Shown here in pieces: positions 50,893 through 58,959 of a DNA stretch of 64,000 nucleotides; within the stretch, counting starts at the first letter, position 1; each line of letters starts with the position of its first letter. Origin of the DNA: Promicromonospora sp049532985 (GTDB taxonomy: Bacteria; Actinomycetota; Actinomycetes; Actinomycetales; Cellulomonadaceae). Under the pieces are notes generated by a model. It saw only the letters and a list, made by a program, of their open reading frames with translations. It was not told the origin of the DNA and made no database searches. The stretch is from the NCBI RefSeq assembly GCF_049532985.1, contig NZ_CP186693.1, forward strand, positions 4,402,001 through 4,466,000, read 5' to 3'. The translations under genes and the position numbers were made by a program.

Positions 50893-51621
50893 CTACCCCG
50901 GTCCGGACAGGAGCCGCCGCGCCGACCACCGGGCCAGGTCCGCCTCAAGGAGCGCCGGGTCGCGCCGCGGCGGCACCTCGTCGAGGATCTCGAGTCGCGT
51001 GATCCGCTCGATGCGGAACCCACGGATCGCGTCACGCAGCCGGCACCAGCCGGAGAGCAGCCACGTGTCGGCGGCGCGCAGAAGACCCATGGTCTCGACC
51101 TCGCGGACGGTCGTGGCGGAGTGGTCCGGGCTGCCGTCGACGCCCTCGCCCACGTAGGTGAGCCGCACCACGCGACGTGCGGCGATCGCGTCGGAGAGGA
51201 TCCCGAGCGGCACGGCGCCGCCCGTGGCGGGGGCGGCGTCGATGACGTGCATCGTCCCGAGCAGCTCCCGCACGGGCGCGCGATGCGCCTCGTCCATGAC
51301 CGCAGTGATCTTGGCGCTCGCGCGGCGCGCAGCGCCCTGGTAGGGCGAGGACTCGAGCAGCCCGAGACCCGCGAGCACCGCCAACGACTCGGCGGCAGAG
51401 AGGTTCAGGGGCGGCAGGGAGTACTCCCGGAGGATCGAGTAGCCGCCCGCGGCCCCGTGGTCCGCATAGATGGGGACGCCGGCCACCTGGAGCGAGCCGA
51501 TGTCTCGTTCGATCGTCCGTGCGGACACACCGAACTCGCGGGCGAGCCGAGCGGCGGACCAGGGGCGCCGTGCGCCGCGAAGCAGGTCGACCAGGGCGTA
51601 CTGCCGCTCGGCTCGCTTCAT
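50893..51621 (-). CDS. YafY-like HTH/WYL-domain regulator
   Basis: A 242-residue regulator: N-terminal winged helix (RAERQYALVDLLRGARRPWSAARLAREFGVSARTIERDI) and a WYL ligand-sensing domain from about residue 130 (AIAARRVVRLTYVGEG ... DTWLLSGWCRLRDAIRGFRIERI). WYL proteins sense nucleotides or small metabolites and often control DNA repair or detoxification. I chose the ATG at 51621; one three codons upstream (51630) is too close to its GGGAG. It lies between the cupin and SnoaL-like genes on the same strand. Confidence 0.85.
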   Translation of the reverse strand: MKRAERQYALVDLLRGARRPWSAARLAREFGVSARTIERDIGSLQVAGVPIYADHGAAGGYSILREYSLPPLNLSAAESLAVLAGLGLLESSPYQGAARRASAKITAVMDEAHRAPVRELLGTMHVIDAAPATGGAVPLGILSDAIAARRVVRLTYVGEGVDGSPDHSATTVREVETMGLLRAADTWLLSGWCRLRDAIRGFRIERITRLEILDEVPPRRDPALLEADLARWSARRLLSGPG

Positions 51622-51663
51622 GCTTCCCATTCTCCCAGGGCGAGAGGAGCCGGACGGGGCAGG

Positions 51664-52068
51664 TCAGCTGCGCATGCTGCGCTGCCCGCCCACGGACCAG
51701 ACGCGAGTGACCCGACCGTCCTCGTCGAAGTCGAAGACGTCCACGCCGCCTGCCTGCTGGCCGTTCGCGTCGACATCCCACAGCAGCCGGCCATGGTCGC
51801 CGTCGATGGCATCGGCGATCCTCGTGAAGACGACGCCCGGGTTCTGCCCGTGCCACCAGTCGAGATATCGCACGAAGTCCTCGGCGGTGCGGATGTCGTC
51901 CGCGGGTGTCGACCCGTCGGGCTCCGTCACGGCGAAGTGGATGCGGAAGTCGTCCGCGCAGATCTGTCGTGCGATGTCGCCGTCCGTGTTCCACATCGTC
52001 AGCCACACGTCGAGCGCGTGCCGGGCGGTGGAGCTGGGCGTGATCGTCGGGTTCGTGGTGTCGGTCAT
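51664..52068 (-). CDS. SnoaL/NTF2-like protein
   Basis: A 134-residue cone-shaped (NTF2-fold) protein: ARHALDVWLTMWNTDGDIARQICADDFRIHF is the typical opening helix pair, and GRLLWDVDANGQQAGGVDVFDFDEDGRVTRVWSVGG the curved sheet with the FDEDGRVTRVW ending of the SnoaL group. Such proteins are small hydrolases, isomerases or binding modules. The ATG at 52068 has no ribosome site; GACAGT lies 6 bases upstream. Substrate unknown. Confidence 0.78.
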   Translation of the reverse strand: MTDTTNPTITPSSTARHALDVWLTMWNTDGDIARQICADDFRIHFAVTEPDGSTPADDIRTAEDFVRYLDWWHGQNPGVVFTRIADAIDGDHGRLLWDVDANGQQAGGVDVFDFDEDGRVTRVWSVGGQRSMRS

Positions 52069-52168
52069 GCACCCACTGTCGGTCGACGAGGCGACAGCTG
52101 TGTGTCGGTGTTCCCTGGTGATTGCGCCGGGGTTATCGCTGGGCCCGCACCGTGGAGCAGAAACAGCA

Positions 52169-52197
52169 AGGCCCGGAATCGTTGAGATTCCGGGCCT
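52169..52197. terminator. Intrinsic terminator of tRNA-Thr
   Basis: Minus strand: 12-bp stem (AGGCCCGGAATC / GATTCCGGGCCT) with a 5-base loop, starting 6 bp after the tRNA 3' end and followed by TTGCTGTTTCTG, a weak T-rich tail. Confidence 0.82.
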
Positions 52198-52203
52198 GTC
52201 TGA

Positions 52204-52275
52204 GCCGCCTGTGGGAATCGAACCCACGACCTTCTCATTACGAGTGAGACGCTCTGCCGACTGAGCTAAGGCGGC
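52204..52275 (-). tRNA. tRNA-Thr (anticodon CGT)
   Basis: 72 nt on the minus strand. A 7-bp acceptor stem (GCCGCCT / AGGCGGC), D arm GCTC/GAGC, anticodon stem TCTCA/TGAGA with loop CTCGTAA, and T arm GTGGG/CCCAC with loop TTCGATT. The anticodon CGT reads ACG codons. CCA is not encoded. The terminator at 52169 follows directly. Confidence 0.96.
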
Positions 52276-52400
52276 GCTGACACCACGCACCGGCCACGAC
52301 CGGATGGGTGAGCGGCCCTAACTGTACCCAATGCACGACCCAGGTTCCAAAGCGAAACCGTGTGACTTGCTCGATCCGCCCGAACAGCGCCCGATCGGGG

Positions 52401-53942
52401 TCAGCAGGTGAGCCCGTCCTCGGGCACGGTGCCCTCCACCAGATAGTCCTCGACGGCCCCGGCCACGCACGTGTTCGACCGCCCGTAGGCCGTGTGGCCC
52501 TCGCCCTCGTAGGTGACCAGCACGCCCGAGGAGAGCGTCTTCGCCAGCGACTCGGCCCAGCGGTACGGCGTGGCCGGGTCGTTGGTGGTGCCGATCACGA
52601 GGATCGGCGGTGCTCCCTTGGCAGCCGGGTCGAACTCCTGCTCCGCCGCCGGGTACGGCCAGTCGGTGCACTCGATGCCCGAGTAGCCGAACGACTCGCC
52701 CAGCGTCGGTGCCGCCTCCTGAATCTGGGTGGCGAGCTGCTGCATCGTGCCCATGTCCTCCTCGGCGCGGGCGTCGGCGCAGTTGATCGCGCGGAACGCC
52801 TCCTCGCTGTTGGACTTGAAGGTGCCGTCCTCGTTCCGGTCGTTGTAGACGTCCGCGAGGTAGAGCAGGTCGTCGCCCGTGCCCTCCCACAGGACCTCCT
52901 GCAGGGCCTGGGTCAGGAACGACCAGGACGCCTCGTCGTACATCGTGACCGCCACGCCGTAGAAGGCGAGCTTCTTGGTCACGGGCCGCCCCGACGACGT
53001 CGGGATCGGGTTGGGCTCGGCGTCCTCGACGATCGCCTGGATCTGCTGGAGGCCGCTGGTGACGTCGCCGGTGAGCGGACAGTCGTCGCCCGCCTGGCAG
53101 TCGGTCACGTAGGCACGCAGCGCGCTCTCGAACCCCTCGGCCTGCTGGAGGGCCACCTCGTCCGAGCTCAGCGTCGGGTCGAGCGCACCGTCCAGCACCA
53201 GGCGGCCGGAACGGTCCGGGAACAGCCCGGCGTAGGTGGCGCCGAGCTGGGTGCCGTAGGAGAAGCCGAGGTAGTGGAGCTCGTCGTCGCCGAGGGCGGC
53301 CCGGAGCATGTCCATGTCACGGGCTGCCGACTGCGTGTCCACGTTGCCGAGCAGCGGGCCCGTGTTCTCGGCGCAGGCCTGGCCCCAGGCCCGGACGGAG
53401 TCCTGGCGGGCCGCCAGCCCGGCCGGCGTGTACGGGTAGTCGGTGCTGAGGAACTCGTCCTTGCCCGCGTCGTCGTAGCACTTCACCGGCGTCGACTGCC
53501 CCACCCCGCGCGGGTCGAAGCCGACGATGTCGAACGACGAGCGCAGCGACTGGCCGAACCGCGCCGGGTCCCCCACGAAGTCCACGCCGGAGCCGCCGGG
53601 CCCGCCCGGGTTGACCAGCAACGAGCCCACCTTCTGCCCCTCGGCGGGGATGCGCTTGAGGGCGATCTCGATGCTGCCCGACCCGGCGTCGTGCCAGGAG
53701 AGCGGTGCGGACGCCGTCGCGCACTGGAAGCCCTCGCCGCACTCGGTCCACTCGAGCGACTGACCGTAGTAGTCCTCGAAACCTTCGGGCGCGCCCTCCG
53801 TCGCCGAACCGTCCGACCGGCCCACGTCCTCCAGCGCCGTCTGCACCTTCGGCGGCGCGCCGCAGGCAGCGAGGAGAAGAGCTGTGGTGAGCAACGTGGC
53901 GACGACGGCCGCAGGCTGACGACGGCGGGCGGGGCGAATCAC
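52401..53942 (-). CDS. Secreted TAP-like alpha/beta hydrolase peptidase (lipoprotein)
   Basis: A 513-residue exported hydrolase of the tripeptidyl-aminopeptidase/SlpD group, which releases short peptides from protein N-termini. A lipobox (LLLAACGAPP) ends the signal peptide. The oxyanion loop is LLVNPGGPGGSG, the nucleophile elbow GFSYGTQLG, the acid is in GTTNDPATP and the His in GEGHTAYG; the C-terminal TAP-like region carries the last Cys pair (NTC..., LTC). The GTG at 53942 is 6 bases after TAGGTT on the minus strand with no ribosome site, so the mRNA is probably leaderless. No terminator is visible between it and the tRNA. Confidence 0.87.
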   Translation of the reverse strand: MIRPARRRQPAAVVATLLTTALLLAACGAPPKVQTALEDVGRSDGSATEGAPEGFEDYYGQSLEWTECGEGFQCATASAPLSWHDAGSGSIEIALKRIPAEGQKVGSLLVNPGGPGGSGVDFVGDPARFGQSLRSSFDIVGFDPRGVGQSTPVKCYDDAGKDEFLSTDYPYTPAGLAARQDSVRAWGQACAENTGPLLGNVDTQSAARDMDMLRAALGDDELHYLGFSYGTQLGATYAGLFPDRSGRLVLDGALDPTLSSDEVALQQAEGFESALRAYVTDCQAGDDCPLTGDVTSGLQQIQAIVEDAEPNPIPTSSGRPVTKKLAFYGVAVTMYDEASWSFLTQALQEVLWEGTGDDLLYLADVYNDRNEDGTFKSNSEEAFRAINCADARAEEDMGTMQQLATQIQEAAPTLGESFGYSGIECTDWPYPAAEQEFDPAAKGAPPILVIGTTNDPATPYRWAESLAKTLSSGVLVTYEGEGHTAYGRSNTCVAGAVEDYLVEGTVPEDGLTC

Positions 53943-54005
53943 CCGAACAACCTATCGGTAGTGCTGGGTAGATTTCTTACCCGTCGGCGAACCGACACGC
54001 GACCC

Positions 54006-54659
54006 TCACGACTCGAGCCACGCGACCGGTCCGGGCTCTCCCGCCGCAGGTCGCGGCATCAGCTCGACCTTGCCCTTGTCACCCAGCATGACCGGGATCT
54101 CCTCGCCGGTGTCCGCCTCGGCCGGCACCTGGACCACCGTCGTGGTGGGCACGAAGTCCATGGTGCAGATGCCGTCCTCCGCCGGCAGGAGCTGCACCGA
54201 CAGCACGCCGTCGGCGGCGGCCACGGCGTCGGACTTGGCGCCCGCGCCGAAGGTCGCCTCCGGCTCGGCGAGGGTGGGGCACGAGCTGGACCCGTTGGTC
54301 ACGACGTACAGCAGGCCCTCCTCCGGCGACCAGGCCACCCCGACGGTCGAGTCGGTGCTGCCCTCCAGCCCCGGCGGCAGGCCACGGCCGGACGTCCCCG
54401 GCGTGGTGTCCATCTCGGCCGCGTCGGGGAGGGTGCCCCCGCCGTCGCTCTCCGAGGGGCTCGGACTGGGCGTGTCACTCTCCTGCGGCGTCTCGGACGC
54501 GCTCGCGTCGGAGGTGCTCCCGCCGGCCCCGCCGACGTCGGACTGCGCGCACCCGGACAGGGTGAGCGCTGCCGTCATCCCGAGACCGAGAACGGCCACC
54601 AGGGCTCGTGTGGTGCTCCCCGCCGTGCCACCGGACCACTGCATCCGCCTGATCGTCAT
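54006..54659 (-). CDS. Hypothetical lipoprotein
   Basis: A 217-residue exported protein. The signal peptide ends in a lipobox (LTLSGCAQSD), followed by about 45 residues rich in Ser, Glu and Pro (SASETPQESDTPSPSPSESDGG), then a folded domain with one Cys pair (SCPTLAEPEATF ... GICTMDFVPTTT) that resembles no family I can name. The ATG at 54659 lies behind GGAAGGAT; another Met (MQWSGG) six codons later is possible. It lies upstream of the TAP-like peptidase on the same strand with 63 bp between. Confidence 0.72.
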   Translation of the reverse strand: MTIRRMQWSGGTAGSTTRALVAVLGLGMTAALTLSGCAQSDVGGAGGSTSDASASETPQESDTPSPSPSESDGGGTLPDAAEMDTTPGTSGRGLPPGLEGSTDSTVGVAWSPEEGLLYVVTNGSSSCPTLAEPEATFGAGAKSDAVAAADGVLSVQLLPAEDGICTMDFVPTTTVVQVPAEADTGEEIPVMLGDKGKVELMPRPAAGEPGPVAWLES

Positions 54660-54778
54660 GCCCAGATCCTTCCACTCGCCACTGAGACTCGCTGGTCGGG
54701 GCTGTGCCCCCACCCTCCTCGTGTGGCGACGCCCGCACTCCTTGCACGTGCGGTCGGAGGCGTCCGGTGGTCAGCGGC

Positions 54779-56449
54779 TCACACGCGCGCCGTCGAGAAG
54801 CGCAGCTTCTCCGGGGTGGCGTCCGCGGGCGTCTTGCGGAGGAAGGCCCGGCGGTGGACGGAGAAGGCGTTGCGGTCGTCGAAGAAGTCGCGCGCCATCT
54901 CGGCCAGCTCGATGGTCTGGTAGTACGACAGCGGGCGGTCCGTGGCCCGGCGCTCCGCGCGGGCGGCGAGCATCCAGCCGAGCGTCGCGGGCTCCTCGTA
55001 GCCCTGGGCGGCCGAGGCCAGCCAGGAGTTGAACTCGCCCCACTCCCGCGGCCCGACGGCGCTGATCAGCCCGATGCGGGCCGCCTCCGCCACCGAGATC
55101 GGCAGCTTGCGGTTCAGCAGCAGCGAGGCGCGGTGCTCGCCCACCCGTGCCGGGACGCTCCAGGAGTGCAGCTCCGACCCGTAGATCCCCATGTCGTAGT
55201 AGGGGTTCAGGACGACGCCCTCGCGGGCGAGGGTGACGTCGGCGCACAGGCCCGCCATCACGCCGCCCGCGCCCGCGTTGGCCGTGAACGCGGCCACCGT
55301 GAGCTGCTCCGCGGTCGCGATGGCGAGGCACAGCTCGTCGATGGCGCAGATGTTGTCCCAGGCCTCGGCGGCCGGGTCGGGCGACGCGTCGACCGTGCCG
55401 AGGTGGATCCCGTTGGAGAACGCGTGCTCGGTGCCCTTGATCACCAGCACCCGGGTGTCCTCGGTGAGGGCCTTCTCCACGGCGCTCGTCAGGCGACGGC
55501 ACTGCTCGGTGTACATCGCCCCGTTGTAGGAGCGGATCGTCAGGTACCCGACGGCGCCGTCGCGCACGTAGGTGGTCTCCGCCAGGGCGTCGGGGACGCG
55601 GCGGAAGGGCGCGTGGCTCGCGTCGATGACCTGCGCGGCCGGGAGCTTCGGGCCGCGACGGCCGCTCAGCTCGGCGGCGTACCCGACCCAGAGCGTGCCC
55701 ACGCCGCAGGCGATCGCCACGGCGTCGAGGTTGCGGCCCACCACGGTGCCGGGCTGGGCGCCGGTGTGCTCGGGCGAGGCGACGGCGTCGAACACGCAGA
55801 CCGAGCGGCCGTTCACGGTCGCGGGGGCGCCGGGGGCGCCGTCGGCCGCGGCCACAAGGCGTTCCAGCTCGGTCGCGGGGCGGTTCCAGTCCACGCGGAA
55901 GTCCTCGCGGCGCAGCAGGGGCAGCTCACCGTCGACCGGCACGATCCGCAGGCAGGCCTCCGCCGGGATGGGCCGCTCGCCGTCGGCGACCTTGCGGACC
56001 ACCTCGCCGATACAGGCCATGGCCGCGTCCGCGACGCGGCTGTTGTAGAGCGCGCTCTTGGTGATGGGCTCGTCCGGCATGTCGAAGACGGCGGTGGCCC
56101 ACACGGGACCCGCGTCCAGCTCCTCGACCGCCGACAGCGCGGTGACGCCCCACCGGTCGCGGCCGTCCCGGATCGCGTGGTCCAGGGACGATGGGCCGCG
56201 GTCGCCCACCGGGCCCGGGTGCACGATGACGGTCGGCCACCGGTCGTAGATCGTGTCGGGCACCCGGTGCTTGAGGAACGGGCACAGGATCAGGTCCGGG
56301 TCGGCCCGCTCCACGGCGCGGGTCATGGCGGCGCCCGACTCGAAGGTCGGGGCGAGCTCGACGCCCACGTCGTGGCCCTGTTCCCGCAGGGAGCACCACA
56401 CCCGCTGGGTAAGACCGTTGAAGGCAGAAACCAGCAGGAGGATCCTCAT
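54779..56449 (-). CDS. hypX: HypX/HoxX homologue (formyltransferase and crotonase-like domains)
   Basis: A 556-residue two-domain protein. Residues 1 to about 270 are a formyl-THF hydrolase/methionyl-tRNA formyltransferase-like domain with TVIVHPGPVGDRGPSSLDHAI; residues about 285-540 are an enoyl-CoA-hydratase (crotonase) fold with YLTIRSYNGAMYTEQCRRL and NAGAGGVMAGLCADV. This fusion is specific to HypX/HoxX, which moves a formyl group from formyl-THF to CoA and then releases CO, used as a ligand of [NiFe] hydrogenase matured in air. No other hydrogenase or hyp gene is in the window. The ATG at 56449 follows AAGGAG, and a good promoter lies upstream. Confidence 0.8.
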   Translation of the reverse strand: MRILLLVSAFNGLTQRVWCSLREQGHDVGVELAPTFESGAAMTRAVERADPDLILCPFLKHRVPDTIYDRWPTVIVHPGPVGDRGPSSLDHAIRDGRDRWGVTALSAVEELDAGPVWATAVFDMPDEPITKSALYNSRVADAAMACIGEVVRKVADGERPIPAEACLRIVPVDGELPLLRREDFRVDWNRPATELERLVAAADGAPGAPATVNGRSVCVFDAVASPEHTGAQPGTVVGRNLDAVAIACGVGTLWVGYAAELSGRRGPKLPAAQVIDASHAPFRRVPDALAETTYVRDGAVGYLTIRSYNGAMYTEQCRRLTSAVEKALTEDTRVLVIKGTEHAFSNGIHLGTVDASPDPAAEAWDNICAIDELCLAIATAEQLTVAAFTANAGAGGVMAGLCADVTLAREGVVLNPYYDMGIYGSELHSWSVPARVGEHRASLLLNRKLPISVAEAARIGLISAVGPREWGEFNSWLASAAQGYEEPATLGWMLAARAERRATDRPLSYYQTIELAEMARDFFDDRNAFSVHRRAFLRKTPADATPEKLRFSTARV

Positions 56450-56498
56450 CGGACGGTGGACTCCTTGTCGCACGGAAAAGGCTCTGGGGGCGCCCCGC

Positions 56499-56527
56499 AC
56501 TCTAACCAGGGACGGCAATCAGGACAA
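56499..56527 (-). promoter_or_regulatory. Promoter of the hypX-like gene
   Basis: Minus strand: -35 TTGTCC (56527-56522), 17-bp spacer, -10 TAGAGT (56504-56499), giving a leader of about 42 bases. It sits just after the holB stop, so hypX is its own transcription unit. Confidence 0.65.
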
Positions 56528-56579
56528 TGCGCCTCGGTGGTTCGGCGTCACCCGCGCCAAATCTTCACAGGACCACGGG

Positions 56580-57716
56580 TCATCCCTGCGGGCGCAGCGC
56601 GATCGCCATCGCCTCCAGCGCGAGGAGCGGCGCCACGTTGCCGCCCAGACGCGTGCGGGCCACGCCGATCGCGTCCATGCGCCGCACGGTCTGCTCCGGG
56701 GTGGAGTCGGCGGCCAGGGAGCGCACCGTCTCGGCGAGCTCGGCGTTGACCAGCTCGACGTCCGCGCCGAGCTGGACCACCAGCACGTCGCGGTACAGGG
56801 ACAGCAGGTCGACCATCGCCCGGTCGAGCACGTCGCGCTGGTGCCGCGTGGCGCGCCGCTTCTGGTCGTCCTCGAGCTGCTTGAGCTGCGAGCGCAGGCG
56901 CGGGGGCAGCGTCTCGCCGTCGGCCACGCCCAGGGTGCGCAGCAGCTCGGCCTTCTCGGCGGCGTCCCGCTCCTGGGTGGCCGAGGTGGCCTCTGCCTTG
57001 GCCACGTCGACGAGCTCGCCCGCGGCGAGCACGGCGTCGCCGACGCCCCGGATGCGGCGCGCGATGCTCAGGACGGCCGTGCGTCGCTCGCGCGCGCCGG
57101 CGTCACGGGCCAGGCGCTTGGCGAGCCCGACGTGGCTCTGCGCGGCGCGGGCGGCGCTCAGCGCGGTCGCCGGGTCGGCGCCGTCCCGGCGGACCAGCAG
57201 GTCGGCCACGGCCTGCGGCGGCGGCACGCGCAGCACCACGCCGCGGCACCGCGAGCGGATGGTCGGCAGCACGTCCTGGACCGACGGCGCGCACAGCACC
57301 CACACCGTGTGCGGCGGCGGCTCCTCGATGGTCTTCAGCAGCACGTTGGTGGTGCGCTCGGCCATGCGGTCGGCGTCCTCGATGATGATCACGCGCCACC
57401 GGCCGCCGGACGGCGACCGCGACGCCGTCATGATGAGGTCGCGCACCTCGTCGATCGTGATGACCACCTTCTCGGTGGCCAGCAGCGTCACGTCGGGATG
57501 GGTGCCCGCCATGGTGGTGGTGCAGGCCTGGCAGACGCCGCACCCGCCCTGCGGGCACTGGAGGGCCGCGGCGAAGGCGCGCGCGGCGACCGACCGGCCC
57601 GAGCCCGGCGGCCCCGTCACCAGCCACGCGTGCGTCATCGCGGCCGGGTTGGCCACGGCGCCCTGGAGCGTGGCCACGGCGGTCTCCTGCCCGACGACGT
57701 CGTCCCACACCGTCAT
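56580..57716 (-). CDS. holB: DNA polymerase III delta' subunit
   Basis: Part of the sliding-clamp loader. The 378-residue AAA+ protein has a P-loop-like GPPGSGRSVAA (Lys replaced, as expected for the non-hydrolysing delta' subunit), a zinc-binding Cys cluster CPQGGCGVCQAC, VIIIEDADRM (Walker B-like) and TIRSRCRGV (SRC motif). The C-terminal half is a helical collar domain. The ATG at 57716 overlaps the tmk stop as ATGA, the classical tmk-holB pair. Confidence 0.93.
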   Translation of the reverse strand: MTVWDDVVGQETAVATLQGAVANPAAMTHAWLVTGPPGSGRSVAARAFAAALQCPQGGCGVCQACTTTMAGTHPDVTLLATEKVVITIDEVRDLIMTASRSPSGGRWRVIIIEDADRMAERTTNVLLKTIEEPPPHTVWVLCAPSVQDVLPTIRSRCRGVVLRVPPPQAVADLLVRRDGADPATALSAARAAQSHVGLAKRLARDAGARERRTAVLSIARRIRGVGDAVLAAGELVDVAKAEATSATQERDAAEKAELLRTLGVADGETLPPRLRSQLKQLEDDQKRRATRHQRDVLDRAMVDLLSLYRDVLVVQLGADVELVNAELAETVRSLAADSTPEQTVRRMDAIGVARTRLGGNVAPLLALEAMAIALRPQG

Positions 57717-58432
57717 GACGCGCCCTCGCCGTCACGGTCCCCGGAGGGATCCTCGCTGCCCAGGCCGTGGATGCCGGTGGCCTCGACGACGACCGGCGTG
57801 AGCCCCAGCCGGGCGGCGACGTCCACGCGGATCTGCGCCTGGATGTCGTCGATCGGCGCGGCCGCGTCGATGACCACCCAGTGGTCCGGGTCGGCCGCCG
57901 CGCGCTGGAGGAAGGTGTCCCGGACGCGCGTGTGGAACTCCAGGCCCGCACGCTCCAGCCGGTCGAGCGCACCCTTGCCCTCGGCGGCGGCCCGCCGCTC
58001 GGCGGCCGCCCCGGGTTCGAGGTCCAGCAGCACCGTGACGTCCGGGCGCAGGCCGCGGGTGGCCCACAGCGAGATGTGCTCCACCTCGTGGCCGGGCAGG
58101 TCCCGCCCGCCCGACTGGTACGCCACCGACGAGTCGATGTAGCGGTCGGTGATCACGACCCCGCCGCGCTCCAGCGCGGGCCGCACCACGGTGTCGACGT
58201 GGTGGGCGCGGTCGGCCGCGTAGATGAGCGCCTCGGCGCGCGGCCCCATGTCCTGCCCGTGCATGACGGCGGCCCGCAGCTCCTGGCCGAGCGCGGTGCC
58301 TCCGGGCTCGCGCGTCAGCACGACCTCACGGCCGGTCAGGCCGGCCAGCCAGTCGCCGAGGAGGCGGGACTGGGTCGACTTGCCGACACCCTCGCCGCCC
58401 TCGAAGGAGATGAAGTAGCCCGGTGCGTTCAC
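57713..58432 (-). CDS. tmk: Thymidylate kinase
   Basis: Phosphorylates dTMP to dTDP. The 239-residue product has P-loop FEGGEGVGKST, DR(Y) motif ITDRYIDSSVAYQ and LTREPGGTALGQELR; the C-terminus has a short acidic extension (GSEDPSGDRDGEG). The GTG at 58432 follows TAGTGT by exactly 6 bases on the minus strand and has no ribosome site, so the tmk-holB mRNA is probably leaderless. Confidence 0.95.
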   Translation of the reverse strand: MNAPGYFISFEGGEGVGKSTQSRLLGDWLAGLTGREVVLTREPGGTALGQELRAAVMHGQDMGPRAEALIYAADRAHHVDTVVRPALERGGVVITDRYIDSSVAYQSGGRDLPGHEVEHISLWATRGLRPDVTVLLDLEPGAAAERRAAAEGKGALDRLERAGLEFHTRVRDTFLQRAAADPDHWVVIDAAAPIDDIQAQIRVDVAARLGLTPVVVEATGIHGLGSEDPSGDRDGEGAS

Positions 58433-58481
58433 GCCGCAACACTAACCGCGGCCACCGACATCGACCTGCCGCGGCCTCGGG

Positions 58482-58883
58482 TCAGCGGCGCAGCCGGCGA
58501 CCGGTCACGTGCGAGGGCGTGATCCGCACCCACGTGTCCCGGGTCTCCTCCAGATAGCTGATGAGGTTGGTGGCCTCGGCGGACGCGATGTCGGCGTCCG
58601 TCTCGAGGATCTCCGCCGTGCCCTTGACCACCACGCTGTACGCGATCTCGGGACCCCACTGGTCCACCTCGAAGGCCACCTTCCCGTTGATCGCCACCTC
58701 GGCGACCTTGGTGCCCGGGATCGTGTGGAAGTACAGGTTCCGGTCCGCGACGGCGAAGTTCAGCGGGAAGATCTCCGGCTCGCCGCCCACCGCGGTGGCC
58801 AGGCGGCCGATGGGCTGCATGGCGAGGAACTCCCAGCACTCGTCCTCGGTCATCGGGGTGATGCTCTGGTTGTCGGCGTCCAT
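58482..58883 (-). CDS. PPOX-family flavin-binding protein
   Basis: A 133-residue split-barrel protein of the pyridoxamine-phosphate-oxidase-like superfamily: PIGRLATAVGGEPEIFPLNFAVADRNLYFHTIPGTKV is the cofactor-binding core, with KVAFEVDQWGPEIAYSVVVKG following. It resembles nitroreductase-like or general-stress family members that bind FMN or F420; the reaction is unknown. The ATG at 58883 has no clear ribosome site; CACGAT lies 6 bases upstream. It is the first gene after the topA terminator. Confidence 0.8.
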   Translation of the reverse strand: MDADNQSITPMTEDECWEFLAMQPIGRLATAVGGEPEIFPLNFAVADRNLYFHTIPGTKVAEVAINGKVAFEVDQWGPEIAYSVVVKGTAEILETDADIASAEATNLISYLEETRDTWVRITPSHVTGRRLRR

Positions 58884-58923
58884 GCACTCATCGTGCGCCC
58901 GCCACGGCGGCCACGCCCGCCGT

Positions 58924-58957
58924 CGTGCCGGACGTGGTGGTCACCACGTCCGGCACG
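58924..58957. terminator. Inverted repeat after topA
   Basis: 16-bp perfect arms (58924-58939 and 58942-58957) around two bases, 2 bp beyond the topA stop. Its arm begins CGTGCCGGACGTG, almost the same as the repeat at 14551. Confidence 0.75.
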
Positions 58958-58959
58958 GC

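Noticed and set aside
54779..56449. Simple enoyl-CoA hydratase
   Set aside because: The N-terminal formyltransferase-like domain and total length fit HypX/HoxX; a plain hydratase is about 260 residues.
57713..57716. Loss of the P-loop Lys in HolB as a defect
   Set aside because: The delta' subunit of clamp loaders is known not to hydrolyse ATP, so a degenerate P-loop is normal for it.
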